This document shows positions 26,751-33,885 of a DNA stretch of 35,313 nt, piece after piece. The position numbers and the translations under genes are program-made. This DNA is from Hydrogenophaga sp. (GTDB lineage Bacteria; Pseudomonadota; Gammaproteobacteria; Burkholderiales; Burkholderiaceae_C): contig JAABQG010000037.1 of NCBI GenBank assembly GCA_011391595.1, positions 1 to 35,313 on the forward strand, read 5' to 3'. A model generated the notes under the pieces. It saw only the letters and a program-made list of their open reading frames with translations, was not told the DNA's origin and did not search any database. Position 1 is the stretch's first letter. The number at the start of each line of letters is the position of its first letter.

Positions 26751-27400
26751 AAGCGATCCTGTTCGACTGCGACGGCGTTCTGGTGGACAGCGAGCCCATC
26801 ACCAACGGCGTGCTGCGCGACATGCTGGAGGAAAGCGGATGGACTTTGACGCCGGATGAGTGCCAGCACTTGTTCGTCGGCAAGACGCTGCGTGAAGAGC
26901 GCGCCACCGTGGAGGCGCGCACCGGCCGGCCGCTGACCGATGCGTGGCTTCAGCGTTTTTATGAACGCCGTAACCGTGAACTCGACGCGCGGGTGGAAGT
27001 CATTGCCGGCGCGCACGCGGCCGTGGCCGCGGCGCACGCCCACACGCAGCAACGCATCGCCTGCGCGTCGGGCGCGGACCGTTTCAAGGTGGAGATGCAG
27101 TTGCTCAAGGTGGGCCTGATGGATTTCTTCGACGGCCGCGTCTTCAGCGGCCACGAGATGCCGCGCTCCAAACCCGCGCCCGACGTTTACCTGGCCGCCG
27201 CCGCGCACCTGAACGCGCCGGCGCACCGGTGCCTGGTGATCGAGGACACGCCCACGGGCGTGACGGCGGGTGTGGCGGCCGGCGCCACGGTCTGGGCTTA
27301 TTGCCCGCTGCCGGCGCAGGGGCCGGCGCTGCGCCAGGCGGGGGCCCATCATCTGTTCGGCCACATGGCGGATTTGCCTGGGCTGCTCGTGGCCGCTTGA
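26741..27400 (+). CDS. HAD family hydrolase (beta-phosphoglucomutase/phosphoglycolate phosphatase-like)
   Basis: A 219-aa HAD subfamily IA protein. Motif I is ILFDCDGVLVDSE, with nucleophile D9 and D11. The cap domain follows (about 15-85). Motif II is IACASGA, motif III Lys lies in PRSKPAPDVYLAAA, and motif IV is CLVIEDTPTGVTAG. All catalytic residues are present, so it should be an active small-molecule phosphatase or phosphomutase. The substrate cannot be read. The preferred start is ATG at 26741, inside a dispersed repeat; a GTG at 26720 would add seven residues unlike the family. No clear Shine-Dalgarno precedes it. Confidence 0.9.
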   Translation: MQFEAILFDCDGVLVDSEPITNGVLRDMLEESGWTLTPDECQHLFVGKTLREERATVEARTGRPLTDAWLQRFYERRNRELDARVEVIAGAHAAVAAAHAHTQQRIACASGADRFKVEMQLLKVGLMDFFDGRVFSGHEMPRSKPAPDVYLAAAAHLNAPAHRCLVIEDTPTGVTAGVAAGATVWAYCPLPAQGPALRQAGAHHLFGHMADLPGLLVAA

Positions 27401-27540
27401 CCTGGCTGCGGCACCTGCCCGTTTCGCAGGCACCGTGGCGCAGGCCGCGCCGGACAAGGCTTTGTCGCGTTCTCCCCGTGCCCATGCACAAGCTTGTCCA
27501 CAGAAGTTGGGGACGAGGCCCCGGAGGGCCGGTTTACCTC

Positions 27541-27604
27541 GCAATTTGAGGCCAAATCGGCGTCACCCCAGCGCCGATCGGTCGTAGGTCGCTATGAATA
27601 AAGG
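27541..27604 (-). repeat. Dispersed GATAGC-type repeat, copy 6
   Basis: On the minus strand: CATAGC (27596-27591), 9 nt, CCGATCGGCGCTGG (27581-27568), 11 nt, then TTTGG. It lies in the 220-nt gap between the HAD gene and the 3' end of the convergent GST gene. No gene is seen in the rest of that gap. Confidence 0.72.
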
Positions 27605-27620
27605 TGTGTCTGGTGGCCGT

Positions 27621-28295
27621 TCAGGTGCCCGGACGAATGTCCGGCGCCGGCGTTGTCGGCACGCCCTGGTCCAGCGCGGCCTGATGCTGGGCGGCCAAGG
27701 CACGCTGGAAGGCCGGGCGTGCCTGCAGCCGCTGCCAGTAGTGAGCGACCGCTTCGGGGAACTGCTCTGCCAGGCCGAGGTGGCCGGCCAGCATCAGGGC
27801 GTAGCCCACGGCGATGTCGGCGGCGGTGAAGCGGCCGGCGCACAGGAAATCCTGCGTCTGCAGCGCCGCATCCACCGCGCGCAGCCGGGCCAGGAACCAG
27901 CGGCTGTAGTCCGTCACCACCGCGGGCAGCAGGCGCTCCGGCGGCTCCATGTGGGCGTAGCGCAGCACCAGCGTCTGCGGAAAGGTGAGCGTGGCATCGC
28001 TCATGTGCAGCCAGTTCAGGTACGCGCCATAGGCCGGGTCCGCCACGGCCACATCGAGGTCGTTCGGACTGTGCCGCGCCGCCAGGTACTGGCAGCAGGC
28101 GGCGGATTCGGTCAGCCGGGTGTCGCCGTCAATCAGCAGCGGCACCGTGCCCAGCGGGTTGTCGGCCAGGAAATGGCGGGCGTGGGCACGCGGCGGAAAC
28201 GGCAGCATGCGCAGGGTGTAGGGCAGGCCGAGTTCCTCCAGCAGCCACAGCGGGCGGAACGAGCGGGCGCTGACGCAATGGTGCAGGGTGATCAT
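27621..28295 (-). CDS. Glutathione S-transferase family protein
   Basis: A 224-aa protein. An N-terminal thioredoxin-like domain (about 1-80) has HHCVSARSFRPLWLLEELGL, with Ser residues at the usual activating position, the cis-Pro region GTVPLLIDGD, and the glutathione-binding pair ES in TRLTESAACCQYL. The C-terminal helical domain contains CAGRFTAADIAVGYALMLAG, the N-capping motif of GSTs. Substrate unknown. It lies 21 nt downstream of the AraC-type regulator on the same strand, so the regulator and GST may be cotranscribed. Confidence 0.93.
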   Translation of the reverse strand: MITLHHCVSARSFRPLWLLEELGLPYTLRMLPFPPRAHARHFLADNPLGTVPLLIDGDTRLTESAACCQYLAARHSPNDLDVAVADPAYGAYLNWLHMSDATLTFPQTLVLRYAHMEPPERLLPAVVTDYSRWFLARLRAVDAALQTQDFLCAGRFTAADIAVGYALMLAGHLGLAEQFPEAVAHYWQRLQARPAFQRALAAQHQAALDQGVPTTPAPDIRPGT

Positions 28296-28316
28296 GGCAT
28301 CGAGTGTAGGGGCCGT

Positions 28317-29369
28317 TTACGCAGCCCGATTGGCCTGCTGTCGATACACCGCCGGGCTGTGCCCGGTCCAGCCGCGAAACGCGCGGATGAAGCTTTTTTC
28401 GTTCAGGAAGCCGGCCGCCGCAGCCACCTGCTTGATGGGCCGCGTGGTGCGCAGCAGCAACTCGGTGGCGCGGGCGCGGCGCACCTCGTCTTTCAGGCCC
28501 TGCAGCGTGGCGCCTTCGTCCTTGAGCTGGCGGTGCAGCGTGCGCGCCGAAACGGCCAGCAGCGCGGCCAGCGCCTCGGCGCTGTGCGTCTGCAGCGGCT
28601 GCACGGCCAGCGCCTGGCGCACGCGCTGCACCAGCAGGCGGTCGCGCCGGTATTGCAGCACGGTCAGCGGCAGGGCGCGTTGCAGCATTTGCGACATCGC
28701 GGCTTCGTCGCGGCGCAGCGGCAGCGCCAGGTAGCGCGCGTCGAAGCGCAACTCGGCCCGCCGGGCACCAAAGGCCACCGCTGGCGCAAACAGGATCGAG
28801 AAGACCGCGACATAGGGCGGCGGCGCAAACGGAAAGCGGGCCTCCTGCAGCGGGATGCGCGAGTCCACAAACCAGCAGGCCAGGCCGTGGATGTTGCGCA
28901 GCACGTGGACCAGGGTGAATTCCCGCGCGGCACCCAAGTCGGCGTGCTCGTCGATCACGATCGCGGCCTGCGCGCCGGCGCTCATCACGCTCAGCCGGAT
29001 GTCGCCGGTCAGCAGGCCATGGTGGCGGCACCAGCGTTTGAGCGCCACGCCCAGGTCGGGCGCACTGAGCGAGGCGCGCGCCAGCATGCCGTAGCTGCCC
29101 CAGGGCAGGCGCCGCGAAAAGGCGCCCAGGCCTTCGTCGTCGAGTTCCTGCATCGCCGCGCCGGACAGCAGCTCCATCTGGCGGGCGGTCATGCGGCCGT
29201 CGGCCCGCAGGAGTTCGGCTGGCGTGATCTGTGCCAGTTGCAGCGCCTGTGAGGCATCGCGACCAACACGCTGGTAGGCGGCCACGATGGTGCGGGCAAA
29301 GGCGATCGGGGTCGCTTCCGCACCCGCGGTGGCGTTCGTGGCAGGGACGAAACTGGACGGGGCGGTCAT
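28317..29369 (-). CDS. AraC family transcriptional regulator
   Basis: A 350-aa regulator. The N-terminal ligand-binding domain is of the Arabinose_bd type (about 20-220, including [20 protein letters not shown] and [16 protein letters not shown]). The C-terminal double HTH (about 250-345) includes [20 protein letters not shown] and [19 protein letters not shown]. The family often controls fatty-acid, aromatic or isoprenoid catabolism. The start at 29369 (MTAPSSF) is a guess; 29420 (MGVIEV) is the other candidate. It is divergent from methylcrotonyl-CoA carboxylase beta across about 118 bp, so it may regulate that operon as well as the GST gene after it. Confidence 0.9.
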   Translation of the reverse strand: MTAPSSFVPATNATAGAEATPIAFARTIVAAYQRVGRDASQALQLAQITPAELLRADGRMTARQMELLSGAAMQELDDEGLGAFSRRLPWGSYGMLARASLSAPDLGVALKRWCRHHGLLTGDIRLSVMSAGAQAAIVIDEHADLGAAREFTLVHVLRNIHGLACWFVDSRIPLQEARFPFAPPPYVAVFSILFAPAVAFGARRAELRFDARYLALPLRRDEAAMSQMLQRALPLTVLQYRRDRLLVQRVRQALAVQPLQTHSAEALAALLAVSARTLHRQLKDEGATLQGLKDEVRRARATELLLRTTRPIKQVAAAAGFLNEKSFIRAFRGWTGHSPAVYRQQANRAA

Positions 29370-29487
29370 CAGCCAAGGCTGCCACAATGTGGCACGATTT
29401 GCAACCTCGATGACGCCCATCGGGGAATCCCTGTTCCTATGCTTGCACCCTGGCGCCATGATGGAGCGCCACCACAAGAGGATGAAC

Positions 29488-31095
29488 ATGCCCGTTCTGG
29501 AAAGCAAACTCAACGCCCGATCCGCCGACTTCCAGGCCAATGCCGTTGCCATGCGCGCCATCGTCGACGACCTGCGGGTGCAACTCGCGAAAGTCGCCGA
29601 GGGCGGCGGCATCGTGGCCCGGGACCGCCACACCGGGCGCGGCAAGCTGCTGCCGCGCGACCGGGTGCAGATGCTGCTGGACCCCGGCACCCCCTTCCTG
29701 GAGCTGGCGCCGCTGGCCGCGCTCAACATGTACAACAACGACGCGCCGGGCGCCGGTATCGTGGCGGGCATCGGTCGCGTCAGCGGCGTGGACTGCATGA
29801 TCGTGTGCAACGACGCCACCGTGAAGGGCGGCACCTATTACCCGATGACGGTGAAAAAGCACCTGCGGGCGCAGGAGATCGCGCAGCAGAACCGCCTGCC
29901 CTGCATCTACCTCGTGGATTCCGGCGGCGCCAACTTGCCGAACCAGGACGAGGTGTTCCCCGACCGCGACCACTTCGGCCGCATCTTCTACAACCAGGCC
30001 AACATGAGCGCGCAGGGCATTGCGCAGATCGCGGTGGTCATGGGCTCGTGCACCGCCGGCGGCGCCTACGTGCCGGCCATGAGCGACGAAACCATCATCG
30101 TGAAAAACCAGGGCACCATCTTCCTGGGCGGCCCGCCGCTGGTGAAGGCCGCCACGGGCGAGATCGTCAGCGCCGAAGACCTCGGCGGCGGCGACGTGCA
30201 CACCCGACTGTCCGGCGTGGCCGACCACCTGGCGCAGAACGACCTGCATGCGCTGGCGCTGGCCCGGCAGACCGTGAAGAACCTCAACGCGCGCAAGCTG
30301 CCGCCGATCGCCACCCACGAGCCGGTGGCGCCGCGTTATCCGGCGCAGGATCTGTATGGCGTGATCCCGACCGACGCGCGCAAGCCCTTCGACGTGCGTG
30401 AGATCATTGCGCGCATCGTGGACGACAGCGACTTCGACGAGTTCAAGGCCCGCTTCGGCACCACGCTGATCACCGGCTTTGCGCGCATCGAAGGCATGCC
30501 GGTGGGCCTCATTGCCAACAATGGCATCCTGTTTTCCGAGAGCGCGCAGAAGGGTGCGCATTTCATCGAGCTGTGCTGCCAGAGGAAGATTCCGCTGGTG
30601 TTCCTGCAGAACATCACCGGCTTCATGGTCGGGCGCAAGTACGAGAGCGAAGGCATCGCGCGCCACGGCGCCAAGATGGTCACGGCCGTGGCCACGGCCA
30701 GCGTGCCCAAGTTCACCATCATCATCGGCGGCAGCTTCGGCGCCGGCAACTACGGCATGTGCGGGCGCGCCTATTCGCCACGTTTTCTGTGGATGTGGCC
30801 CAACGCGCGAATCTCGGTGATGGGCGGCGAGCAGGCGGCCAGCGTGCTGGCCACGGTGCGACGCGACGGCATCGAGGCCAAGGGCGGCAGCTGGAGCGCC
30901 GAAGAAGAGGCGGCCTTCAAGCAGCCCCTGCTGGACCAGTTTGCCCACCAGTCGCACCCCTATTTCGCCAGCGCCCGCATTTGGGACGACGGCGTGATCG
31001 ACCCGGCCGACACCCGCCGCGTGCTGGCGCTGGGCCTGTCGGCCGCGCTCAACGCGCCGATCGGCGAGCCGAAGTTCGGCGTGTTCCGCATGTAA
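29488..31095 (+). CDS. liuB: Methylcrotonyl-CoA carboxylase, carboxyltransferase (beta) subunit
   Basis: A 535-aa carboxyltransferase that carboxylates 3-methylcrotonyl-CoA to 3-methylglutaconyl-CoA, using carboxybiotin from the alpha subunit. Both crotonase-like halves are present. Typical segments are [49 protein letters not shown] and [12 protein letters not shown]. The length is exactly that expected of MccB/LiuB. The start is set at ATG 29488 because AAGAGGA lies 5 nt upstream; an ATG at 29482 overlaps that site. It opens the second catabolic block, divergent from the AraC regulator. Confidence 0.96.
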   Translation: MPVLESKLNARSADFQANAVAMRAIVDDLRVQLAKVAEGGGIVARDRHTGRGKLLPRDRVQMLLDPGTPFLELAPLAALNMYNNDAPGAGIVAGIGRVSGVDCMIVCNDATVKGGTYYPMTVKKHLRAQEIAQQNRLPCIYLVDSGGANLPNQDEVFPDRDHFGRIFYNQANMSAQGIAQIAVVMGSCTAGGAYVPAMSDETIIVKNQGTIFLGGPPLVKAATGEIVSAEDLGGGDVHTRLSGVADHLAQNDLHALALARQTVKNLNARKLPPIATHEPVAPRYPAQDLYGVIPTDARKPFDVREIIARIVDDSDFDEFKARFGTTLITGFARIEGMPVGLIANNGILFSESAQKGAHFIELCCQRKIPLVFLQNITGFMVGRKYESEGIARHGAKMVTAVATASVPKFTIIIGGSFGAGNYGMCGRAYSPRFLWMWPNARISVMGGEQAASVLATVRRDGIEAKGGSWSAEEEAAFKQPLLDQFAHQSHPYFASARIWDDGVIDPADTRRVLALGLSAALNAPIGEPKFGVFRM

Positions 31096-31100
31096 TGACT

Positions 31101-31140
31101 GTGCGGGACAGACCGTAGCGAAGCGAAGCTCTGTCCCCAA
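31101..31140. repeat. GGGACAGA inverted repeat, copy 1
   Basis: GGGACAGA at 31105-31112 and its exact complement TCTGTCCC at 31130-31137 form an 8-bp stem with a 17-nt loop. The preceding GTGCGGGACAGACC resembles the second copy at 32294-32345. It lies between liuB and the next acyl-CoA dehydrogenase gene. No T run follows, so it is not a standard terminator. Confidence 0.7.
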
Positions 31141-31154
31141 CACATCAAAAGCCG

Positions 31155-32288
31155 ATGGAATCCATCTACACCACGCCCGATCACGAACTGCTGCGGGAGC
31201 AGGTCGCACGCTTCCTTGCGCGTGAAGTCGAGCCGCACGCTGCCGCCTGGGAGGACCAGGGCTTCGTGCCGCGCGAGGTGCTGCTCCGCATGGGCCAGGC
31301 CGGCCTGTTCGGCCTGATGTACGAGGGCCGCTATGGCGGCGCCGAGGCCGACGCGCTGACCAACCTGGTGTTTGCGGAAGCGCTGAGCCAGTCCACGTTC
31401 GCCGGCTTCATCATCACCGTGCTGGTGCACACCGACATGGCCAGCCCGCACCTCCACCACGCCGGCAACGAGGCGCAGAAGGAGAAGTACCTCCAGAAAG
31501 TGATCGCCGGCGAACTGATCACGGCCGTGGGCATCACCGAGCCCGGCGCGGGCTCCGACGTGGCGGGCATCCGCACCTCGGCGCGGCTCGAAGGCGACGA
31601 ATGGGTGCTCAACGGCACCAAGATGTTCATCACCAACGGCGTGCATGGCGATCTGTACTTTGTCGCGGCAAAGACCGGCACCGGCAAGCGCGACATGTCG
31701 ATGTTCATCGTCGAAAAGGGCACGCCGGGTTTTACCGTGGGTCGCGCACTCAAGAAGACCGGCTGGCTGTCGTCCGACACGGCTGAGCTGGTCTTCGACA
31801 ACGTGCGCATCCCCGCCGGCAACCTGCTGGGCGAAGAGGGCAAGGGCTTCTACTCGGTGATGAAGAACTTCCAGACCGAGCGCATCGCACTGGCGGCGAT
31901 GGCCGTGGGCCACTGCACGCAGGCGATCCGCCTCACGCTGGACTACGTGCGCCAGCGCCAGGCCTTCGGCGGGCCGCTGTGGAACCAGCAGACCATCCGC
32001 CAGCGCATCTCGATGCTCGACGCGAAGACACGGGCCGCCAGGGCGTTCATGTACCACTGCGCCTGGCGGGTCACGCAAGGCCATGACATCGTGCAGGACG
32101 TGTCGATGCTGAAAGCGCTGACCGGCGAACTCGTCAACGAGGTGGTCCAGACCTGCCAGCAGTTCCATGGCGGCATGGGTTTCATCCGCGAGACCGCCAT
32201 CGAGCGCCTGTGGCGCGACGCACGGGTGCTGGGCATCGGTGGCGGCGCGACCGAAGTCATGCTGGAAGAAGTGGCCAAACGATACTGA
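31155..32288 (+). CDS. Acyl-CoA dehydrogenase (LCAD/IVD-like active site)
   Basis: A 377-aa FAD enzyme of the acyl-CoA dehydrogenase family. FAD/substrate segments are [20 protein letters not shown] and LNGTKMFITNGVHGDLYFVA. The usual C-terminal YEG(T)S catalytic Glu is replaced (GIGGGATEVM). A Glu is present at the alternative site, E242 in NFQTERIALAAMAVG, as in long-chain and isovaleryl dehydrogenases. Activity is therefore likely with that base. It lies between liuB and liuC, flanked by two GGGACAGA repeats. Its substrate is uncertain; a branched or longer acyl-CoA is possible. Confidence 0.92.
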   Translation: MESIYTTPDHELLREQVARFLAREVEPHAAAWEDQGFVPREVLLRMGQAGLFGLMYEGRYGGAEADALTNLVFAEALSQSTFAGFIITVLVHTDMASPHLHHAGNEAQKEKYLQKVIAGELITAVGITEPGAGSDVAGIRTSARLEGDEWVLNGTKMFITNGVHGDLYFVAAKTGTGKRDMSMFIVEKGTPGFTVGRALKKTGWLSSDTAELVFDNVRIPAGNLLGEEGKGFYSVMKNFQTERIALAAMAVGHCTQAIRLTLDYVRQRQAFGGPLWNQQTIRQRISMLDAKTRAARAFMYHCAWRVTQGHDIVQDVSMLKALTGELVNEVVQTCQQFHGGMGFIRETAIERLWRDARVLGIGGGATEVMLEEVAKRY

Positions 32289-32293
32289 GGACT

Positions 32294-32345
32294 TTGCGGG
32301 ACAGACCAAGAGTTACACGCAGTGAACTTTGCTCTGTCTTCAACT
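32294..32345. repeat. GGGACAGA inverted repeat, copy 2
   Basis: GGGACAGA at 32298-32305 and TCTGTC at 32333-32338 form a shorter dyad, with an inner AGTT/AACT pairing possible. The left arm TGCGGGACAGACC matches copy 1, as does the right arm GCTCTGTC. It occupies most of the gap between the acyl-CoA dehydrogenase and liuC. Confidence 0.65.
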
Positions 32346-32353
32346 GACTAACT

Positions 32354-33139
32354 ATGAATGAACTCGATATCCGCCGTCCGTCACCCCATGTGGCCGAAGT
32401 CTGGCTCAACCGGCCGGACGTGCGCAACGCCTTCAACGACGGCGTGATCGCTGCCCTGACCGAGACCTTCGCGCGTCTGAATCAGGAATCGGACCTGCGC
32501 GTGGTGCTGCTGGCCGGCCACGGCAAGGCCTTCTGTGCGGGCGCCGACCTGAACTGGATGCGCGCCATGGCTGACTACAGCTGGGAAGAGAACCGCGCCG
32601 ATGCCCAGAAGCTGGCCGACATGCTTTGGACGCTGGACCAGTGCCCGGTGCCGGTGGTGGGGCGCGTGCACGGCGACTGCTATGCCGGCGGCATGGGGCT
32701 GGCTGCAGTCTGCGACGTGCTCTTGGCCTCCGACAATGTCACCTTCTGCCTGTCCGAGGCGCGCCTGGGCCTGTTGCCCGCCACCATCGGCCCCTACGTG
32801 GTGCGCGCCATGGGCGAACAAGCGGCTCGGCGGTACTTCACCACCGCCGAACGTTTCAGTGCCACGCAGGCGCAGGCCATGGGCTTCGTGCATGAGTTGT
32901 GCACACCCGGCGCGCTCGACGAGCGCCTGGCTGCAATCGTCTCGGCCCTGGTGGACAACGGCCCTGCCGCGGTGCGCGCCTGCAAGCGCCTGGTGCGCGA
33001 CGTGGCGGCCCACCCGCTTGATGAAGCGCTGCGCGCCGAGACCGCGCGGCGCATCGCCGACATCCGCGCGAGCGACGAAGGCCGAGAGGGCGTGCAGTCC
33101 TTCTTGAACAAGCGCAAGCCGAACTGGCTGGGCGCCTGA
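32354..33139 (+). CDS. liuC: Methylglutaconyl-CoA hydratase (enoyl-CoA hydratase family)
   Basis: A 261-aa crotonase-fold enzyme. The oxyanion-hole segments are GHGKAFCAGADLNWM and YAGGMGLAAVCDVLLAS. The single catalytic Glu expected for the LiuC group is in CLSEARLGLLPATIGPYVV. The crotonase Glu equivalent to E144 is Gly here, as is usual for that group. Together with liuB and liuD on either side this points to hydration of 3-methylglutaconyl-CoA to HMG-CoA. The context makes the substrate call strong. Confidence 0.9.
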   Translation: MNELDIRRPSPHVAEVWLNRPDVRNAFNDGVIAALTETFARLNQESDLRVVLLAGHGKAFCAGADLNWMRAMADYSWEENRADAQKLADMLWTLDQCPVPVVGRVHGDCYAGGMGLAAVCDVLLASDNVTFCLSEARLGLLPATIGPYVVRAMGEQAARRYFTTAERFSATQAQAMGFVHELCTPGALDERLAAIVSALVDNGPAAVRACKRLVRDVAAHPLDEALRAETARRIADIRASDEGREGVQSFLNKRKPNWLGA

Positions 33140-33159
33140 ACTGCCCGCCACCAAGGGAC

Positions 33160-33885
33160 ATGGCCGTGGAAATTCTCTGGCACGACATCGTTCAGTGGCT
33201 GCACACGGTCGGCATCCACCTGGATGACCGTGTGGCCGGTTCGATCGCCGCAGCCGGCACGCAGGCCAGCGATGCCATGGACTTGCCCAGCCTGGTCGCG
33301 CTGGCGGCGGCATTGGGCTGGGCCAGCGGATTCCGTCTTTACGCGGTGGTGTTTCTGGTCGGAGCCGCCGGGCAGGCGGGCTGGATGACCCTGCCACCGG
33401 GACTGATGGTGTTGCAGCATCCGGCCATGCTGATCGCCAGTGGCGTCTTGCTGTCGGTCGAATTCTTTGCCGACAAGATTCCGGGCGTGGATTCGCTGTG
33501 GGATCTGCTGCAAAGCGTGATCCGCATCCCGGCCGGGGCTGCCCTGGCGGCCGGGGCGCTGGGTGCGGATGGCGCCACCGCGGCCACCATCGCCGCGTTG
33601 CTCGGCGGCACGCTCGCGGCCTCCAGCCAGGCGGCCAAGACCACCACCCGCGCGGCCATCAACACCTCGCCCGAGCCTTTCTCCAACCTGCTGGCCAGCC
33701 TGGTCGAGGACGGACTGGTGGTCGGCGCGGTCTGGCTGGCGGTGGCGCACCCCGTCATTTTTGGCATCGCGCTGCTGCTCACCGTGGTGCTGCTGGGGGT
33801 GGTGACGGTCACCCTGTTCAAGTTCCTGCGGGCGGCGTTGCGCCGCCTGTCCGCTTTTCTTTCCGGTTCTCCAAAGGTTGTCTGA
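33160..33885 (+). CDS. DUF4126 family membrane protein
   Basis: A 241-aa hydrophobic protein with about four to six membrane segments. They include ALGWASGFRLYAVVFLVGA, GAALAAGALGADGATAATIA, and a long C-terminal pair around VGAVWLAVAHPVIFGIALLL. The segment FFADKIPGVDSLWDLLQSVI is typical of DUF4126. An internal ATG at 33277 (MDLPSL) also fits known family starts. Its stop (33883-33885) overlaps the liuD ATG by one base, so it is translationally coupled to the carboxylase alpha subunit. A transport or membrane-support role for the pathway is a guess. Confidence 0.85.
   Translation: MAVEILWHDIVQWLHTVGIHLDDRVAGSIAAAGTQASDAMDLPSLVALAAALGWASGFRLYAVVFLVGAAGQAGWMTLPPGLMVLQHPAMLIASGVLLSVEFFADKIPGVDSLWDLLQSVIRIPAGAALAAGALGADGATAATIAALLGGTLAASSQAAKTTTRAAINTSPEPFSNLLASLVEDGLVVGAVWLAVAHPVIFGIALLLTVVLLGVVTVTLFKFLRAALRRLSAFLSGSPKVV

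Noticed and set aside
27483..27515. GTCCACAGAAGTTGGGGAC as an origin-like or DnaA-box site
   Set aside because: Only one partial TGTCCACA match, with no cluster, AT-rich region or replication gene nearby.
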